Below are positions 45,184 through 56,890 of a stretch of DNA of 64,000 nucleotides, one piece after another. Location of the stretch: contig OY829538.1 of NCBI GenBank assembly GCA_963691705.1, positions 19,990,443 through 20,054,442 of the forward strand, given 5' to 3'. The notes under the pieces were generated by a model. It did no database searches and was not told where the DNA came from. It was given only the letters and a program-made list of their open reading frames with translations. Origin of the DNA: Viola odorata (lineage: Eukaryota; Streptophyta; Magnoliopsida; Malpighiales; Violaceae). How positions within the stretch are numbered: position 1 is the first letter of the stretch; each line of letters begins with the position of its first letter. Position numbers and translations under genes: made by a program.

Positions 45184-45310
45184 CTCCCTCCGTCCACAAA
45201 TAATTGTCATTTTTCTATTAAAAGTTACTGTACACTTTACTTGACTTTTTAGTGTTTGCTTTACTGGAAGTTACTGTTTAAAAATGACAATTAAAAGTGT
45301 CCAGAGGGAG
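45184..45310. mobile_element. Stowaway MITE (127 bp)
   Basis: CTCCCTCCGTCCACAAATAA at the left and the inverted ...GTGTCCAGAGGGAG at the right, TA on both sides. The inverted arms continue through AATTGTCATTTTT. The TIR resembles that of the MLE ending 0.9 kb to the left. Confidence 0.9.
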
Positions 45311-45379
45311 TATTAGTTTACCACTAGATCGAGACATTTTTATGTTAAAATCAATCATTTATGTATATTTGTATACTAA

Positions 45380-46007
45380 ATTGTATAAAAATAAATTGTA
45401 CCTTGAAATAATCCTTCAACATTTCGCTTGACTAGTTTTGAGCTCGATATGATTCTTACGACCTTAGTCATGTCATCAATTAACCATACCTATAAACTTA
45501 GACCATTATTAGTTATTAAAAATAGCAAACATATATTAATAATATTAGCATTGGTCATTAGTTTAAGATATGGTGTTATTAAAAAATATCGTGGACATAT
45601 CTTCATTGTTCAATATATTACGTAATAAGAAAATAATTATATTGTTATAAAAAATAACTATGTCATGAAATGAGTAAATTAGTAATACATTATATTGTAT
45701 AAAAATAAATTGTACCTTGAAATAATCCTTCAACATTTCGCTTGACCAGTTCTGAGCTCGATATGATTCTTACGACCTTAGTCATGTCATCAATTAACCA
45801 TACTTATAAACTTAGACCATTATTAGTTATTAAAAATAGCAAACATATATTAATAATATTAGCGTTGGTCATTAGTTTAAGATATGGTGTTATTAAAAAA
45901 TATCGTGGACATATCTTCATTGTTCAATATATTACGTAATAAGAAAATAATTATATTGTTATAAGAAATAACTATGTCATGAAATGAGTAAATTAGTAAT
46001 GCATCAA
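45380..46007. repeat. Two-copy tandem duplication, period 314 bp
   Basis: ATTGTATAAAAATAAATTGT begins each copy (about 45380 and 45694). The copies differ at only a handful of positions, so the duplication is recent. No coding content. Confidence 0.85.
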
Positions 46008-46936
46008 TACTTATACTTGCCTAATAGACCCATGTAAGAAAGAACCATGTCAAGAAACTTTTGAGCTCTAAATCTAATCATCATCCTATAACGAACAAAT
46101 ACTTAAAAATTCTTCACATTTTTGTATCAATCTCGTAAGTCATATTCGATACTTTAATACTTATACAATTAATATTTTTTTGTCAGACCTTGTGGGCTAT
46201 TATCATTACTATATAATAAGTATATCATTTTTGTTTAGATATATTATATTTTTATATCATATTGTTGATAACCGAATTTTGACGCAATTTTTTATTTAAT
46301 TTTAGCATTTCTGTTATTTAGTTAATTTACAGTCATTTTCAGTCGATTTAATATCGCTAGCATTCTTAGGTGTTTCGTTGCATTTTAGCATCGTCAGCTT
46401 TCGAAATCGCATTTTTATTCTTTCGGCGTGTATTTTCATTATTATTATCATTATTATTTTTAGCCTTAAAAATCATATTTTTAACTATCCGGCAGTCGTT
46501 TGCTAATTTTTTTCTTCGTTTTAGGTCATCACATGAATTTTAGGATTTTTTATATTTTAGCGCATTTTTTAGTATTTTTATTATTTTATTATTATTTTCG
46601 TTCGAGCTTTTATTGGACCCGAGTAAACTCACTCGGACAATAGCTTGACTTTAAAATGTTTTCCATCAACTAGTTGCTAGCTTTTTTTCTGGTCGCAACG
46701 GTCTACAACGATTCGTGTAATTTTCGGCGTAACGTTATTATTTTTCCGTTCAAACGTTTCACGTTTTTGAACGCGAAAATAAACACGTTAAACGAGAAAT
46801 TCTCGTCATTCGCTGTAGACGGTTAAACTCGTATATTTTTCTCTACGCGCCGGTAACTTCGGCTCAAAAAGTCGGAACGTTTGCACGCGAGAACCGGCTC
46901 GGGCCAATTAAATCACATAAAAGGCCATTTGATCAT

Positions 46937-46982
46937 GGCCATTGATCTGGTCAACCAAGGAAAGTCAACCAGATCAATGGCC
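46937..46982. repeat. Perfect 15-bp inverted repeat in the LTR upstream of the promoter
   Basis: GGCCATTGATCTGGT (46937-46951) and its exact complement (46968-46982) with a 16-nt loop, about 200 bp before the TATA box. Confidence 0.85.
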
Positions 46983-47181
46983 CTTGAATTAATATGCATA
47001 ATGCACGTGAACAGTGCCAAGGGAGTGCAGCGAAGCAGCCCTCGCCCGAGCCACCTGCTCCCATCGCGTCCGTAGCTTCCTGTCCCTCCGCCATCATCAC
47101 GGCTAGCACCCTAGCCTTGCCACCGCGACCAGCCGGCCACCACGCGCAGCCCCGCGTCTCCCTCCTCACGCGATCTTCGGC

Positions 47182-47190
47182 TATAAATAG
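47182..47190 (+). promoter_or_regulatory. Ogre-like LTR TATA box
   Basis: TATAAATAG in a GC-richer segment (46990-47200). Transcription would be expected to start about 30 bp downstream. Confidence 0.6.
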
Positions 47191-47865
47191 CCACTGCCAT
47201 CGAACGAAAAATGGGCACCAAAATGGCAAGAAGAACTTGCTCCTCCTCCCTCTCTTGATTGATAGCTCATTTAGAGCATCGATTGTCCAGTTCAAGCTTT
47301 GCTGGTGAGCTTTCTCTCTCTAGCTCACTTTCGGTTTTTTGTGCAAGTTTTTCTTTAAATTCATTTGGATCGATCTTGAGCAAATAAATTGTTTTCTTTT
47401 ATGCCATTAATTCACATACATGATGTAGATTAAATACACACTTTCAATTTTAAAAATCGTTAGCTAGATTGTGCGAATTAACTAGTTTTCGATAATTAAT
47501 GGTTTTGTTGTTTTTTCGAAAATAAATTTTGTACGAGTCAAACTAAAAATCGGGGTTTGTACGGTTAGGAAGTCGACGAAGAGACGAACATTTTGGTACG
47601 AATGGCTTTCAAATTGGCCGCTTGAGGCCGGAGAATGGCCGCCGGCGACTAAGAAAGGTGATGATGAACAGTGCCAGGCCAAACGGCACTGTTCACGCGG
47701 GAATGGGCTTGGCCTATTCCCATTTAAATTTTCATGGGTCAGGCACTATTCCTGGCCCATTTCCATTTTTCTTTTCATTCTTCAATTGGGCCCAGCCCAT
47801 TTTCAATTGTTTTCAAAACTTCGGATCACGTTTTTCCGTAAAATAAATCGCATGCTTCGTATGAT

Positions 47866-48535
47866 TATTTTTCGCACTATCAACTGTTTAATTTTCTGCA
47901 CTTATCAACTGCTTTATTCTTCTGCACTTTAATTGTTAGCAATTTACTTTCGGCAATTTAAATATACCGCCTATATGGTCGGTCGCATTTTAATTCTCAT
48001 AAATATTCAACTGCTTTAATTTTTCGCAAATTGCTGGAAATCCTTCCGCAAATTATCAACTGTTTAATTTTCCGCACTTTAAAATTCTGCAATTTACTTT
48101 CGGCAATTTAAATTCAATACCGCCTACATGGTCGGTCGCAATATGAATTGTTTATTTTCTGCAATATCAACTGCTTTAATTTTTCGCAAATTGCTGGAAA
48201 TTCTTCCGCAAATTATCAACTGTTTAATTTTCCGCACTTTACTTTTCCGCACTTTAAAATTCTGCAATTTACTTTCAGCAATTTAAATTCAATGCCGCCT
48301 ACATGGTCGGTCGCAATATCAATTGTTTATTTTCTGCAATATCAACTGCTTTAATTTTCTGCAATATCAATTGCTTTAATTTTCTGCAAATATCAACTGC
48401 TCATTTTCTGCAAATATTAACTGTTTATTTTCTGCAAATATCCAACTGTTTATTCTCTGCATTATCAACTGTTTTATTTTCTGCAAATCATCAAACTTTT
48501 TAAATTCCCTGTAAATCGTCAACTACATTTAATTT
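47866..48535 (+). repeat. LTR subrepeats, family 1
   Basis: Many copies of TATCAACTG(C/T)TT(T)AATTTTCTGCA-type units (about 22-35 bp), within larger ~170-bp units that contain CGCCTACATGGTCGGTCGCA (three copies, about 47965, 48120 and 48295). Confidence 0.8.
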
Positions 48536-48940
48536 TTCTGCACTCAGCATTAAATTTTTCGTATGCGTAAAATCCATCATTTTTCGCATGAAATCAACGT
48601 AGCATTTTAATTTTCGTATGCGTAAAATCAATCATTTTTCGCATGCAATCAACCTAGCATTAAATTTTCGTATGCGTAAAATCAATCATTTTTCGCATGC
48701 AATCAACGTAGCATTTAATTTTCGTATGCGTAAAATCAATCATTTGTCGCATGCAATAAACGTAGCATTTAAATTCTCGTATGCTTAAAATCAATCATTT
48801 TTCGCATGCAATCAACTCAGCATTTAATTTTCGTGTGCGTTAAATCCCTCATTTTTCGTATGCAATCAACTCAGCATTTAATTCTCGTATGCGTTAAATC
48901 CATCATTTCTCGCATGCAATCAATTGTCATTTAAATTTTT
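48536..48940 (+). repeat. LTR subrepeats, family 2
   Basis: About seven ~57-bp units with CGTATGCGTAAAATC, ATTTTTCGCATGCAATCAAC and AGCATTTAATTTT. TCGCATGC gives each unit a small palindromic core. Confidence 0.8.
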
Positions 48941-49836
48941 GCACTTATAAAATTGTTTATTTATTTCTCGAGCTATCACTAACACTCTCATTTTGTAGGT
49001 TTTAATTTCAAGCTTCGCTCGAAAGTACGCCTTTCGATTCCTTTTTATTTATTCGATGCTTTCTGCAAATATCAATCGTACGCATGATATATAGAACTAC
49101 TAGAATTAAAATCAACCCACATGAACAACGTGTTTAAAGAGTTGCTTAAAATGCCATGTTCATATGATTTTAAATTCTCGTTTGTATTGACTGCATGTAC
49201 ATGGGGACTTTCGATCCCACATCAATTTTCCACTTCAAAAATCTATCATTTAAATTTGTACTCTGTTAGCAATCCATGTTAGGATCACGTAGTAATTAAT
49301 TTAATCATGCATGGCCCGATGATGAAAAAAGAGGGCGCTCATTCAGTCTTACGAAAAATTCAGCCCCATCACGTTGTGGTCGGGAATAATCAATCAATCT
49401 TGATAAACGGTAATCCCGTCAAAAAGATTTTTTAATTATTCCTGAACGTCACGATCATAAAAAAAGACTAAAGTGACGATTCCTCTGAGGGCCCCCTTTT
49501 TCAAAACGCATTTTTCAAACACCTTTTTAAACACCTCTCTCATCAACCGGTAACCGTTTTCGGATGTGACTCGGGTTCCTAACACCTTCCCGAGACCATA
49601 ATACGACCCCGAACCTTTGTCTGGGGTCCAGACCCCTTTTTTGTGCCTTTAGTTTTTTACTTATTATATTTCCTATGCCATGACGATTAAGGTTCCCTAA
49701 GCCTAGCAACCAAATTAGGGTGGCGACTTCATTGCATGCTGCTAGGCGTCCTTTTACGCCGAGCATCTGAAGGTCTCAAATTTCGTTGCACACTCGTGAA
49801 TTACCTTTTCCGTAATTTTCGTGAGGCGCGACAGTT

Positions 49837-49856
49837 TGGCGACTTCACTGGGGACT
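49837..49856 (+). other. Primer-binding site of the Ogre-like element
   Basis: TGGCGACTTCACTGGGGACT begins three bases after the LTR end. The TGGCGAC(T)...CTGGGGA form is the one seen in Ogre elements, which are reported to use tRNA-Arg. Confidence 0.7.
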
Positions 49857-50065
49857 TTAGGGTCGGAGCCGGTTTTATATTTTTAGAGAGGTGTTTTATT
49901 TGTTTACTTATTTGCTTTGATCAATTGCTGGTCTGTTTATTTATTTGCTTTATCAATTGTCATATGCATTTCATAGCGCCCTACACCCAGGGGACAATTA
50001 CCAAAATAGGAGGGTAGTAGTGACGCCCTAGGACACATGTCTTGGGTAGTGTTCACCAATCCCAA

Positions 50066-50165
50066 CTCGGATGAACCCCTAAAGCCAGTCGAAAGGTTAT
50101 ACGATTTCGCAAGAAATCGTATAACCTTTCGACACTTTAGGGACCTTTTCATGGTATCATCCGAG
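50066..50165 (+). repeat. Extended leader hairpin with perfect 21-bp stem and GCAA tetraloop
   Basis: Arms 50088-50108 and 50113-50133 are perfect complements around GCAA (50109-50112). Outside them, 50077-50084 (CCCTAAAG) pairs with 50135-50142, and 50066-50074 (CTCGGATGA) pairs with 50157-50165. It lies in the leader between primer site and ORF1. Confidence 0.9.
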
Positions 50166-50376
50166 AACCATTCAAGCCAGTTAGAGGTGTCGGAATCAGA
50201 GCCCCAACACGTGCATCATGATTATACCTGTTTGTCGTGGCTCTATTTGTCTTGTTGGCATATTGACGTGATTTTTTTTTTCTGTTATATGAACTGCGGA
50301 TTTCTTACCCGTGCAGGTTACTTTGCATTTAAAATTTCATTTTTTTGTCCCAAAAGACCCATCTTGCTCATTTGAC

Positions 50377-52094
50377 ATGTCGGCACCTACACTACTTTCA
50401 TTTGATATTTTCGAGGGACGAAGCTTCGACGATCAAGCTGCCCAGGGAGATCTGTTGGAACGTGGGTTCGCCCCTGACATCACCACTAAGATCAAAGTAG
50501 AAGTCGTGGACTTTGACTTAACTAGGATTCGGATGTTGAGAAATGAGCTGACTGAAGACGAAGAGACACCGTTTGAGGGTATTTATGGAAAGCTACTGAC
50601 CCTAGTTGACGTAAAGACTGATTGGGGTTGCATCCAGGTAGCCCTAAAATTCTGGGATCCCTATTATCGGTGCTTCTCTTTCAACAAAGAGGTAGACTTG
50701 ACTCCTACGCTAGAGGAGTACTCAGCTCTGATGTGCTTCACCTCTCCTATATCGGCCATATACCAGAATGTTCGACTCGACTCCTCGAGTGTCAAAATAA
50801 GGCTCAATAAGTTGTTAGGAATCACTACTCGTGTCAGAGAGGGTGACTACTTCTAGTGCTGGTCAGATATTGAGGCACGCTTTCGATTATCCAACGGGAA
50901 AAAACGCTTAAGGATTCTGGCTTTCGCCATTGTAGGATTTGTCCTCTTTCCGAAAATGAGGAATGCCATCGACTTTGCAGCAGCCAACATCTTTTACGAG
51001 ATAGAAACAAATGCCATCAATCCTACAACAGCCATTCTGGCCGAGACTTTTCGCTCCTTGGACTCTTGTCGAAGAAAAGGGAAAGGGAGACTTACCTGTT
51101 GCACCCAGTTGTTGACAGTATGGTTGGTCAGCCACTTCAAACAGGTTCCTGATCAGACCATTTTCTTCGCAAGCTATATAAGATCATGCCCTCTACTCAG
51201 AGTTATCAACGCAACGACCACGGATAGATGGGAGATGGAGAATAAAGATATCTGGATCGACCGATTCATAAACCTCTCAGAAGAAGATTTCAGTTGGCAC
51301 GCCAAATGGCTGCAGACTTCCAATCCCATCGTCTGCTGCGGACACTTACCTTGGGTTCCTTTGATCGGAGCATGGGGATGCACTCACTATTGCCCTGCCC
51401 TCGTCCTCAGACAGTTCTGTATCACGCAAATAATTCCTGTGACATTCGGCATGACAAGGTCAGACCTGCCACACACTGGAGAAAATCAGAACATTCAGCT
51501 GTACGCCCAAGACTGGGCCCACCCTTTTTGCCTCAAAGGACACGGCATCCCTGCAACCACAATACCAGAATATCCACAGTGGAGGTCAAGACGAGTTAAC
51601 GGCAATGTCTTACCTCGCCTAGAAAATCAAAAACTGATAGAAGAAGAAGGGGAATCGCAAGTGAGCGAAGGAATGGATGTCATGGCTTACGCTCAAGTGG
51701 TAGAACAGATGCGAGCAGCACAAGAAGAACGAGATCTGATGGTAGAGGAAAGGGATATGGCCCAAGCTCGTCAATGTGGCTTAGAGGTCCAGATGAATGA
51801 ACTGGACAGGCTAAGGATTTCATCCACGTACAAGCAGTACAAAAGAAGGTGGCCCTTAAGGCCTTTAAGGAACGCTTGAGCAGTGAAACCCGCAAAAGAG
51901 AAGCATCAAGTGCCATAATCGAAGACAGGGATTCAACGATAAGGGTTTTGACTACTCGCGCAGACTTGGGAGAAAGGAAAAACCAAGTACTGCAAAGCCG
52001 AATTACCGCCTTAGAGGCTGAGTTAGAGATGAAAAAAAGGGAGTTGGCTTCAATGGAGTACCTTTGGCAACAGGACTCTAACGTCCAGGAATGA
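50377..52094 (+). pseudogene. Ogre-like ORF1 (DUF7745-type protein with C-terminal coiled coil)
   Basis: It begins MSAPTLLSFDIFEGRSF. The core KFWDPYYRCFSFNKEVDLTP and TLEEYSALM is the signature of the plant DUF7745 family that forms ORF1 of Ogre/Tat elements. A TAG at 50854-50856 interrupts one frame, which continues with LAFAIVGFVLFPKMRNAIDF. A frameshift near 51845 leads into the terminal coiled coil (RITALEAELEMKKRELASME), ending at TGA 52092-52094. Total about 570 codons. The role of ORF1 in Ogre is not established. Confidence 0.75.
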
Positions 52095-52886
52095 CACCTT
52101 CAGGGAATGGCTCGGATATCGGCAAATCTTTTCTTTTTAGCTAGGACCCCTGATTTCATCTATCTTAGCCATTTTTGATGAATTTAGGAAGTTGGCAAGT
52201 TTACCATATTTTGTAAACGTTTTTTAATAAAGTCGTACTCTTTCGGATATTTATTAAATCGCCTCATCTTTTCCATATCAACTATCCCTCCAATACAAAC
52301 CCAAGAAAAAAAAAACATCGCAAAACAAACAGAGAAAATCCCTCCAGGATAAAACACAATCGTCTCACCGAAATTCTGAAAAATCAGAACAAGTATTCAA
52401 AACATCCGAGTATCGCTCACTCATAGCCATGTCTTCCTAGTTTATCACAAAAAAAAAAAAAACTCCAAGTTCATAAAAATTGTTGTCTCTCCCCTCAGTT
52501 GAGTTTACCAGGCATCAGGCCTTACATCGTCAAAAGTAGAGCGTAAAAGAGGTTTTCCTAGCATGGCGGCATTGGTTGCCCATGCTGATTTGGGTTTCGC
52601 TATTAGCATCTCAGATTTACTTCATATCGTTGGAATGTATAGAGGCTTCCTTCGTATCTTGTCAACCACTGGGATTCCTCGCCTCTCCGACCGCCCTGAA
52701 AATATCAAGTGAAAGTGTGGCCGGAAAATGAATGAGCAACGTGGAGGCCTCGGGATTGCATATCACCTGTATATCCTCACTTGTATTTACTTTTTCTGTG
52801 TTTTTCCCTTTTTCAGGTTCACGATAGCTCCTCGGAAGCAAGCTACTCCGCACAGGCTCCCCCTAACTAGACTTCAAAAACGAAAA
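52095..52886. other. Spacer between ORF1 and gag
   Basis: A/T-rich with several A runs (for example 52449-52462). A TTTTTCAG acceptor-like site at 52809-52817 precedes the gag start, so a spliced gag message is possible. No gene. Confidence 0.4.
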
Positions 52887-54100
52887 ATGACTGAACTGGC
52901 CAAGACCGATGAAGCACTAATGGCTAGAATAGCAGAGTTAGAGGAGCAAGTTAGGATCACTACAGAAAGAGCCACCAGGGCCGAAAAGGAAAGAGATGAA
53001 GCTTTCACCGAAGTGCCACCAAGTTTTGATCTCCCTCAAACAAAAGAACCTCCCTCTTCGCTCACCGTCGCAGGACCTTCCGTACTTCCACCACTTTCTG
53101 GCCCCCCGGGCCATTGGAGATGGGATAATCCCTTCACTGTACCCACCACTGCACATCCTACAGTTAAGGCGGGTGAAGAGATCTCCCCGTCACTTCAGCA
53201 CCTTTCAATCAACCCTGCTGTGGACCCCAGCAAGAGCCAGGCCCGCCTAGAGGCTTTGTATCTCCCTCCTATTCCTCCGAGCACAGTTCCCGGACCTGTG
53301 GGAACTCAGCTCCTCACTTTCAACCCCGCACAACCTCAGTTCTCATCAGAACCTATGCTGCCTTTCGGTTCTAACCCCATCGGGGCCGAGAAACCGAAAA
53401 GTGACAGACTGAATCTTCTCGAGGAAAGACTCAGAGCAATCGAAGGGGCCGATCCATTCCATCCCACAGGTCCCGCCGATATATGCATGGTCCCCGGGAT
53501 CGTCATACCTCCGAAGTACAAGATCCCCGACTTTGAAAAGTATACTGGGGTAGAGTGCCCAAAGACCCACCTTAGAGCATATTGCAACAAGATGGCAGAG
53601 ATGATCCACAACGAACCGTTGTTGATCCATCTATTCCGAGAAAGCTTGACCAAGCACGCCCTAACTTGGTATATGGGGCTGGACAGAGCCAGGATCAGGA
53701 CGTGGAGAGACCTGTCCGATGCCTTCTACCGACAATATAAATTCAACATGGACGTGGAGAGACCTGTCCGATGCCTTCTACCGACCTGCAAAATCTGGAA
53801 AAGAAAATCGGCGAGTCCGTGAAGACCTATGCTCAGAGATGGAGAGAGTTGGCTTCGAGAATCTCTCCACCCTTAAGCGACAAGGAACTCTTGTCGATTT
53901 TCTTGCACACCTTCAAAGCTCCCTACTACACCTACCTGATCTCGAACTCCTCAAACAGCTTCTCCGACATGGTCCTAATTGCCGAAAGAGTCGAGCAAGG
54001 GATTAAGTCTGGACGAATCACACATCCAACACCATAGTCTGTACCAAAGAAAGCATCAGTCGTGAAAAGGGACGTCGGATTTGTCACTCCCCAAGCTAAT
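52887..54100 (+). pseudogene. Ogre-like gag, N-terminal and capsid-like part
   Basis: The chosen start MTELAKTDEALMARIAELEE leads into a short coiled coil and a Pro-rich stretch. The retrotransposon gag domain follows (KIPDFEKYTGVECPKTHL, LTWYMGLDRARIRTW). A duplication at 53698-53785 shifts the frame; the domain resumes at LQNLEKKIGESVKTYAQRWR. Two TAG codons (54035-54037 and about 54098) then interrupt the frame that goes on into the zinc-finger modules and protease. Confidence 0.7.
53698..53785 (+). repeat. 36-bp direct repeat in gag, offset 52 bp
   Basis: GGACGTGGAGAGACCTGTCC and the following bases occur at 53698-53733 and 53750-53785, breaking the gag frame. Confidence 0.85.
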
Positions 54101-54136
54101 TAGGGGCAGTCGTTTCCACCACCACTGCCTTATTTA

Positions 54137-56890
54137 TTGCCACCACCGTATCATCCGCCATCACTATATCAACCCACCTCCTTTCCTTTTACTTCGCCAC
54201 CAATTGCTAATATCCTGCCTCAAAATCCTACACATTTCCCACCACCTCCAGTACAAACATCACAACCTATGCAACCCAAGCCATATAACCCGCCAAAAGA
54301 CCCAAATAACCAAAACACGACCAACAATCGGTGGAACCGAGAACATCTACCTCCTCTCCCTCTTCCCGCGGGGGAAATCTACAAACATCTCTTGGCAGCC
54401 GGACAGATCGTACCGGTTCCTGCTCAGCCTCAATTACCTCCTTACCTAAAGTGGTATGATCTCAACGCAAGGTGCGAATATCACGCTGGAGCCCCAGGTC
54501 ACACTCTGGAAAATTACTTCGCATTCAAGGCAAAAGTCCATTACTTGATCAAAAGTGGATGGGTATCTTTCGAAGGATTGGCAAAAGGACCCAACACATC
54601 CACCAACCCTCTCCCCAATCATTCCCAAGGAAAGGGAGGGGTGAATGCCATCTCGGCAGGAGAAAGCAACGACCGTCTCTCTTCAGCATCAAGTTGGCCA
54701 CAAGAACAGCTTTTCCAGACCTTAGCTCGAGAGGGATATGTGCCATACGCGGAGAGCAATCCAAGTCACTGCATGTACTGCAAGAGAAGCGATGGTCATA
54801 AGATCCAAGGTTGCGAGTCGTTCGCAGGAAAGGTGAGACAACTCTCGAGTCTCGGAGTAATACAAACCCGGAAAGCGACCCCCGGGGAAGGATCCATCAA
54901 CACGATCGGAGACGGATTTCCTATCCTGCATAACGCCAATGGAACCCCACTCCAAATCATCCAGAAGAAAGGATCAACTTCATCGAGCAAGCGGTTCTCC
55001 GCGCGTCGCGACGAAGGCGACCGCGAGATTAACACCTTGGGCCAACCTTCCGGGAAGTTCGATTACCTCGTTAGGTATTCGGCACCACCCTCCTATTCTA
55101 GCACAGTGCCCTTACTACCCTCTTGGGAATCCTCAGACTCCGAGTCATACCCTTCACCGACATGGTCGTTTCCTCCGTTTCCTTTGAAAGAGATCTACGC
55201 AAGCCTCTTGGCAGACGGGCAGATTACACCATCCCCACTCTCGCCTCAATCCCTTCCTTACCCTAGCTGGTATGATCCAAAGGTTAGCTGTGAATATCAC
55301 GCCGGAACTCGAGGACACTCCTTGGAAAACTATTATGACTTTAGAGAGAAGGTCGAGCACCTAACCAAAGAAGGACGAATCTCGTCTAAAGGTTTAACAA
55401 GGGGTCCTGATGTGACAACCAGTCCTTTACCGCACCATAATCCTGGGATGAGCGACATTTCTTCCATTGGAATTGACTTTTCTCACCTGTCGATGGGGGA
55501 AGTACCCAATGAAGAATTGTTCTTCGCATTAGCTAATAACTCATATCTACCATTCCCGGGGAATAGTCAAGCCCAATGCCTATTCTGCCAAGGGGAAAGC
55601 AAGCATGACATCCAGGATTGCAGACTTTTTCAGCAAAAAGTCAAGCAACTCATAACATTCGGGATCATTCAGACCAAAGGGAAAACCCAAGGAGCAATCA
55701 ACGTCATCGAGGATAATCCTCCAACACCGTATTCCTTCAAATACGTGGCCCAAACAGGGGATGCAGCCCCGACCCCATGCAAAGTAGTGTTCACATTAGC
55801 TGTGAATACTCCCATCCGGGACTTACACGCGGTCCCATTCAACTACGGATACACGGTGGTCACCACCCCTCCTATCGTCACACCAACAGCACTCTCCATC
55901 GGCGAAGCCTCTCATATTGGGGGCATGACCCGCACCGGAAGATGTTACATCTCGGAGGAAGTAGAAAAGCAACGACAAGCCAAAGGGAAAGACCCTGTGA
56001 TCCGCGAAGAGACGGTAAAAGAGACGCAAGGCTTGAGCAAGCCTGTAACCGAGGACGAGACAGTCGAGTTCCTCAAGATCATGAAACAGAGCGAGTTCAG
56101 CATCATCGAACAGCTAAAGAAAACCCCAGCTCGCATTTCCATTATGGAGCTGATCCTTACTTCAGAGCCACATCGCCAAGCTCTCTTAAAAGTCTTGAAG
56201 CAAGCTTTCGTGACTAAGGATATCACTACAGAAGGGGTGGAAAACCTTGTCGGAAGGATCCAAGCCTTAAGCAGCATTTCCTTCTCGGAAGAAGAGATCG
56301 ACCCCTCGGGAAGAGATCACAACAAGGCCATATACATCACGGTGGAATGTAAGGGACACGTCATAGCAAAGGCCCTAATCGACAATGGGTCCGCACTTAA
56401 TGTCATGCCCAGGCATGTCCTCGAACAACTGCCGGTCGATTACTCTCTCATGAAACCTAGCGGAATGATGGCTAGGGCTTTCGATGACACCACTCGAGAG
56501 ATCATCGGGAACATTGAGTTGGATATGGTCATCGGGCCCCACCCTTTCACCTTGACATTCCAGATCATGGAAATCCAACCCGCTTACAGCATGCTTCTAG
56601 GACGGCCTTGGATCCATTCAGCGGGAGCCGTCCCCTCTTCCCTGCATCAGTGCCTCAAATACGTCAAGGACAATGTCCTCGTCACAATAAAGGCAGAAGA
56701 GGTCTTGATCTTGGCCAAGCATGCATCCGTGCCTTACATCGAAACTGTGGAAACCTTGGAGAGTTCCTTCCAAGCCTTTGAAATCGTCAACGCCGATTGG
56801 ATCGAGGAGGGATCCCCCGTTTGCGAAGCCTCAAAATCTGGGATAGCCGAAACAACCACTAAGTCAACACCAGAGGGAAGCTTCCAATGA
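54137..56890 (+). pseudogene. Ogre-like gag C-terminal region with duplicated zinc-binding modules, and protease
   Basis: A 917-codon open stretch. After a Pro-rich segment come two homologous modules (about 54340-54960 and 55160-55760), each with EIY..LLA.GQI, a CEYHAG..GH..EN motif and a CxxC....H.IQ.C motif. The protease follows with IAKALIDNGSALNVMPRHVL (active-site Asp in DNGS) and YSMLLGRPWIHSAGAVPSSL. The frame is the one that carries gag and ends at TGA 56888-56890, beyond which the same frame stays open to the proposed intron. This copy is open here but cut off from gag by upstream stops. Confidence 0.7.

Larger units (their letters stand above)
46263..49833 (+). repeat. 5' LTR of the Ogre-like element (~3.57 kb)
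   Basis: Start TGTTGATAACCG; end GCGACA just before the primer site. The promoter TATA (CTATAAATAG) is at about 47181-47190. The left boundary is supported by the similar start of the inverted fragment at 25443. The 3' LTR is not in the window, so the ends are not confirmed by comparison. Confidence 0.7.

Noticed and set aside
45428..45939. Two identical 65-codon plus frames
   Set aside because: They are the two copies of the 314-bp non-coding duplication in AT-rich DNA.
46994..47308. Plus and minus frames of about 100 codons in the GC-rich part of the Ogre-like LTR
   Set aside because: They overlap the promoter region and have biased Ala/Pro/Ser composition without a known domain.
47866..48940. 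Short regularly repeated units that could suggest a CRISPR array
   Set aside because: Units are contiguous, variable and inside a plant LTR; no spacers and no cas genes.
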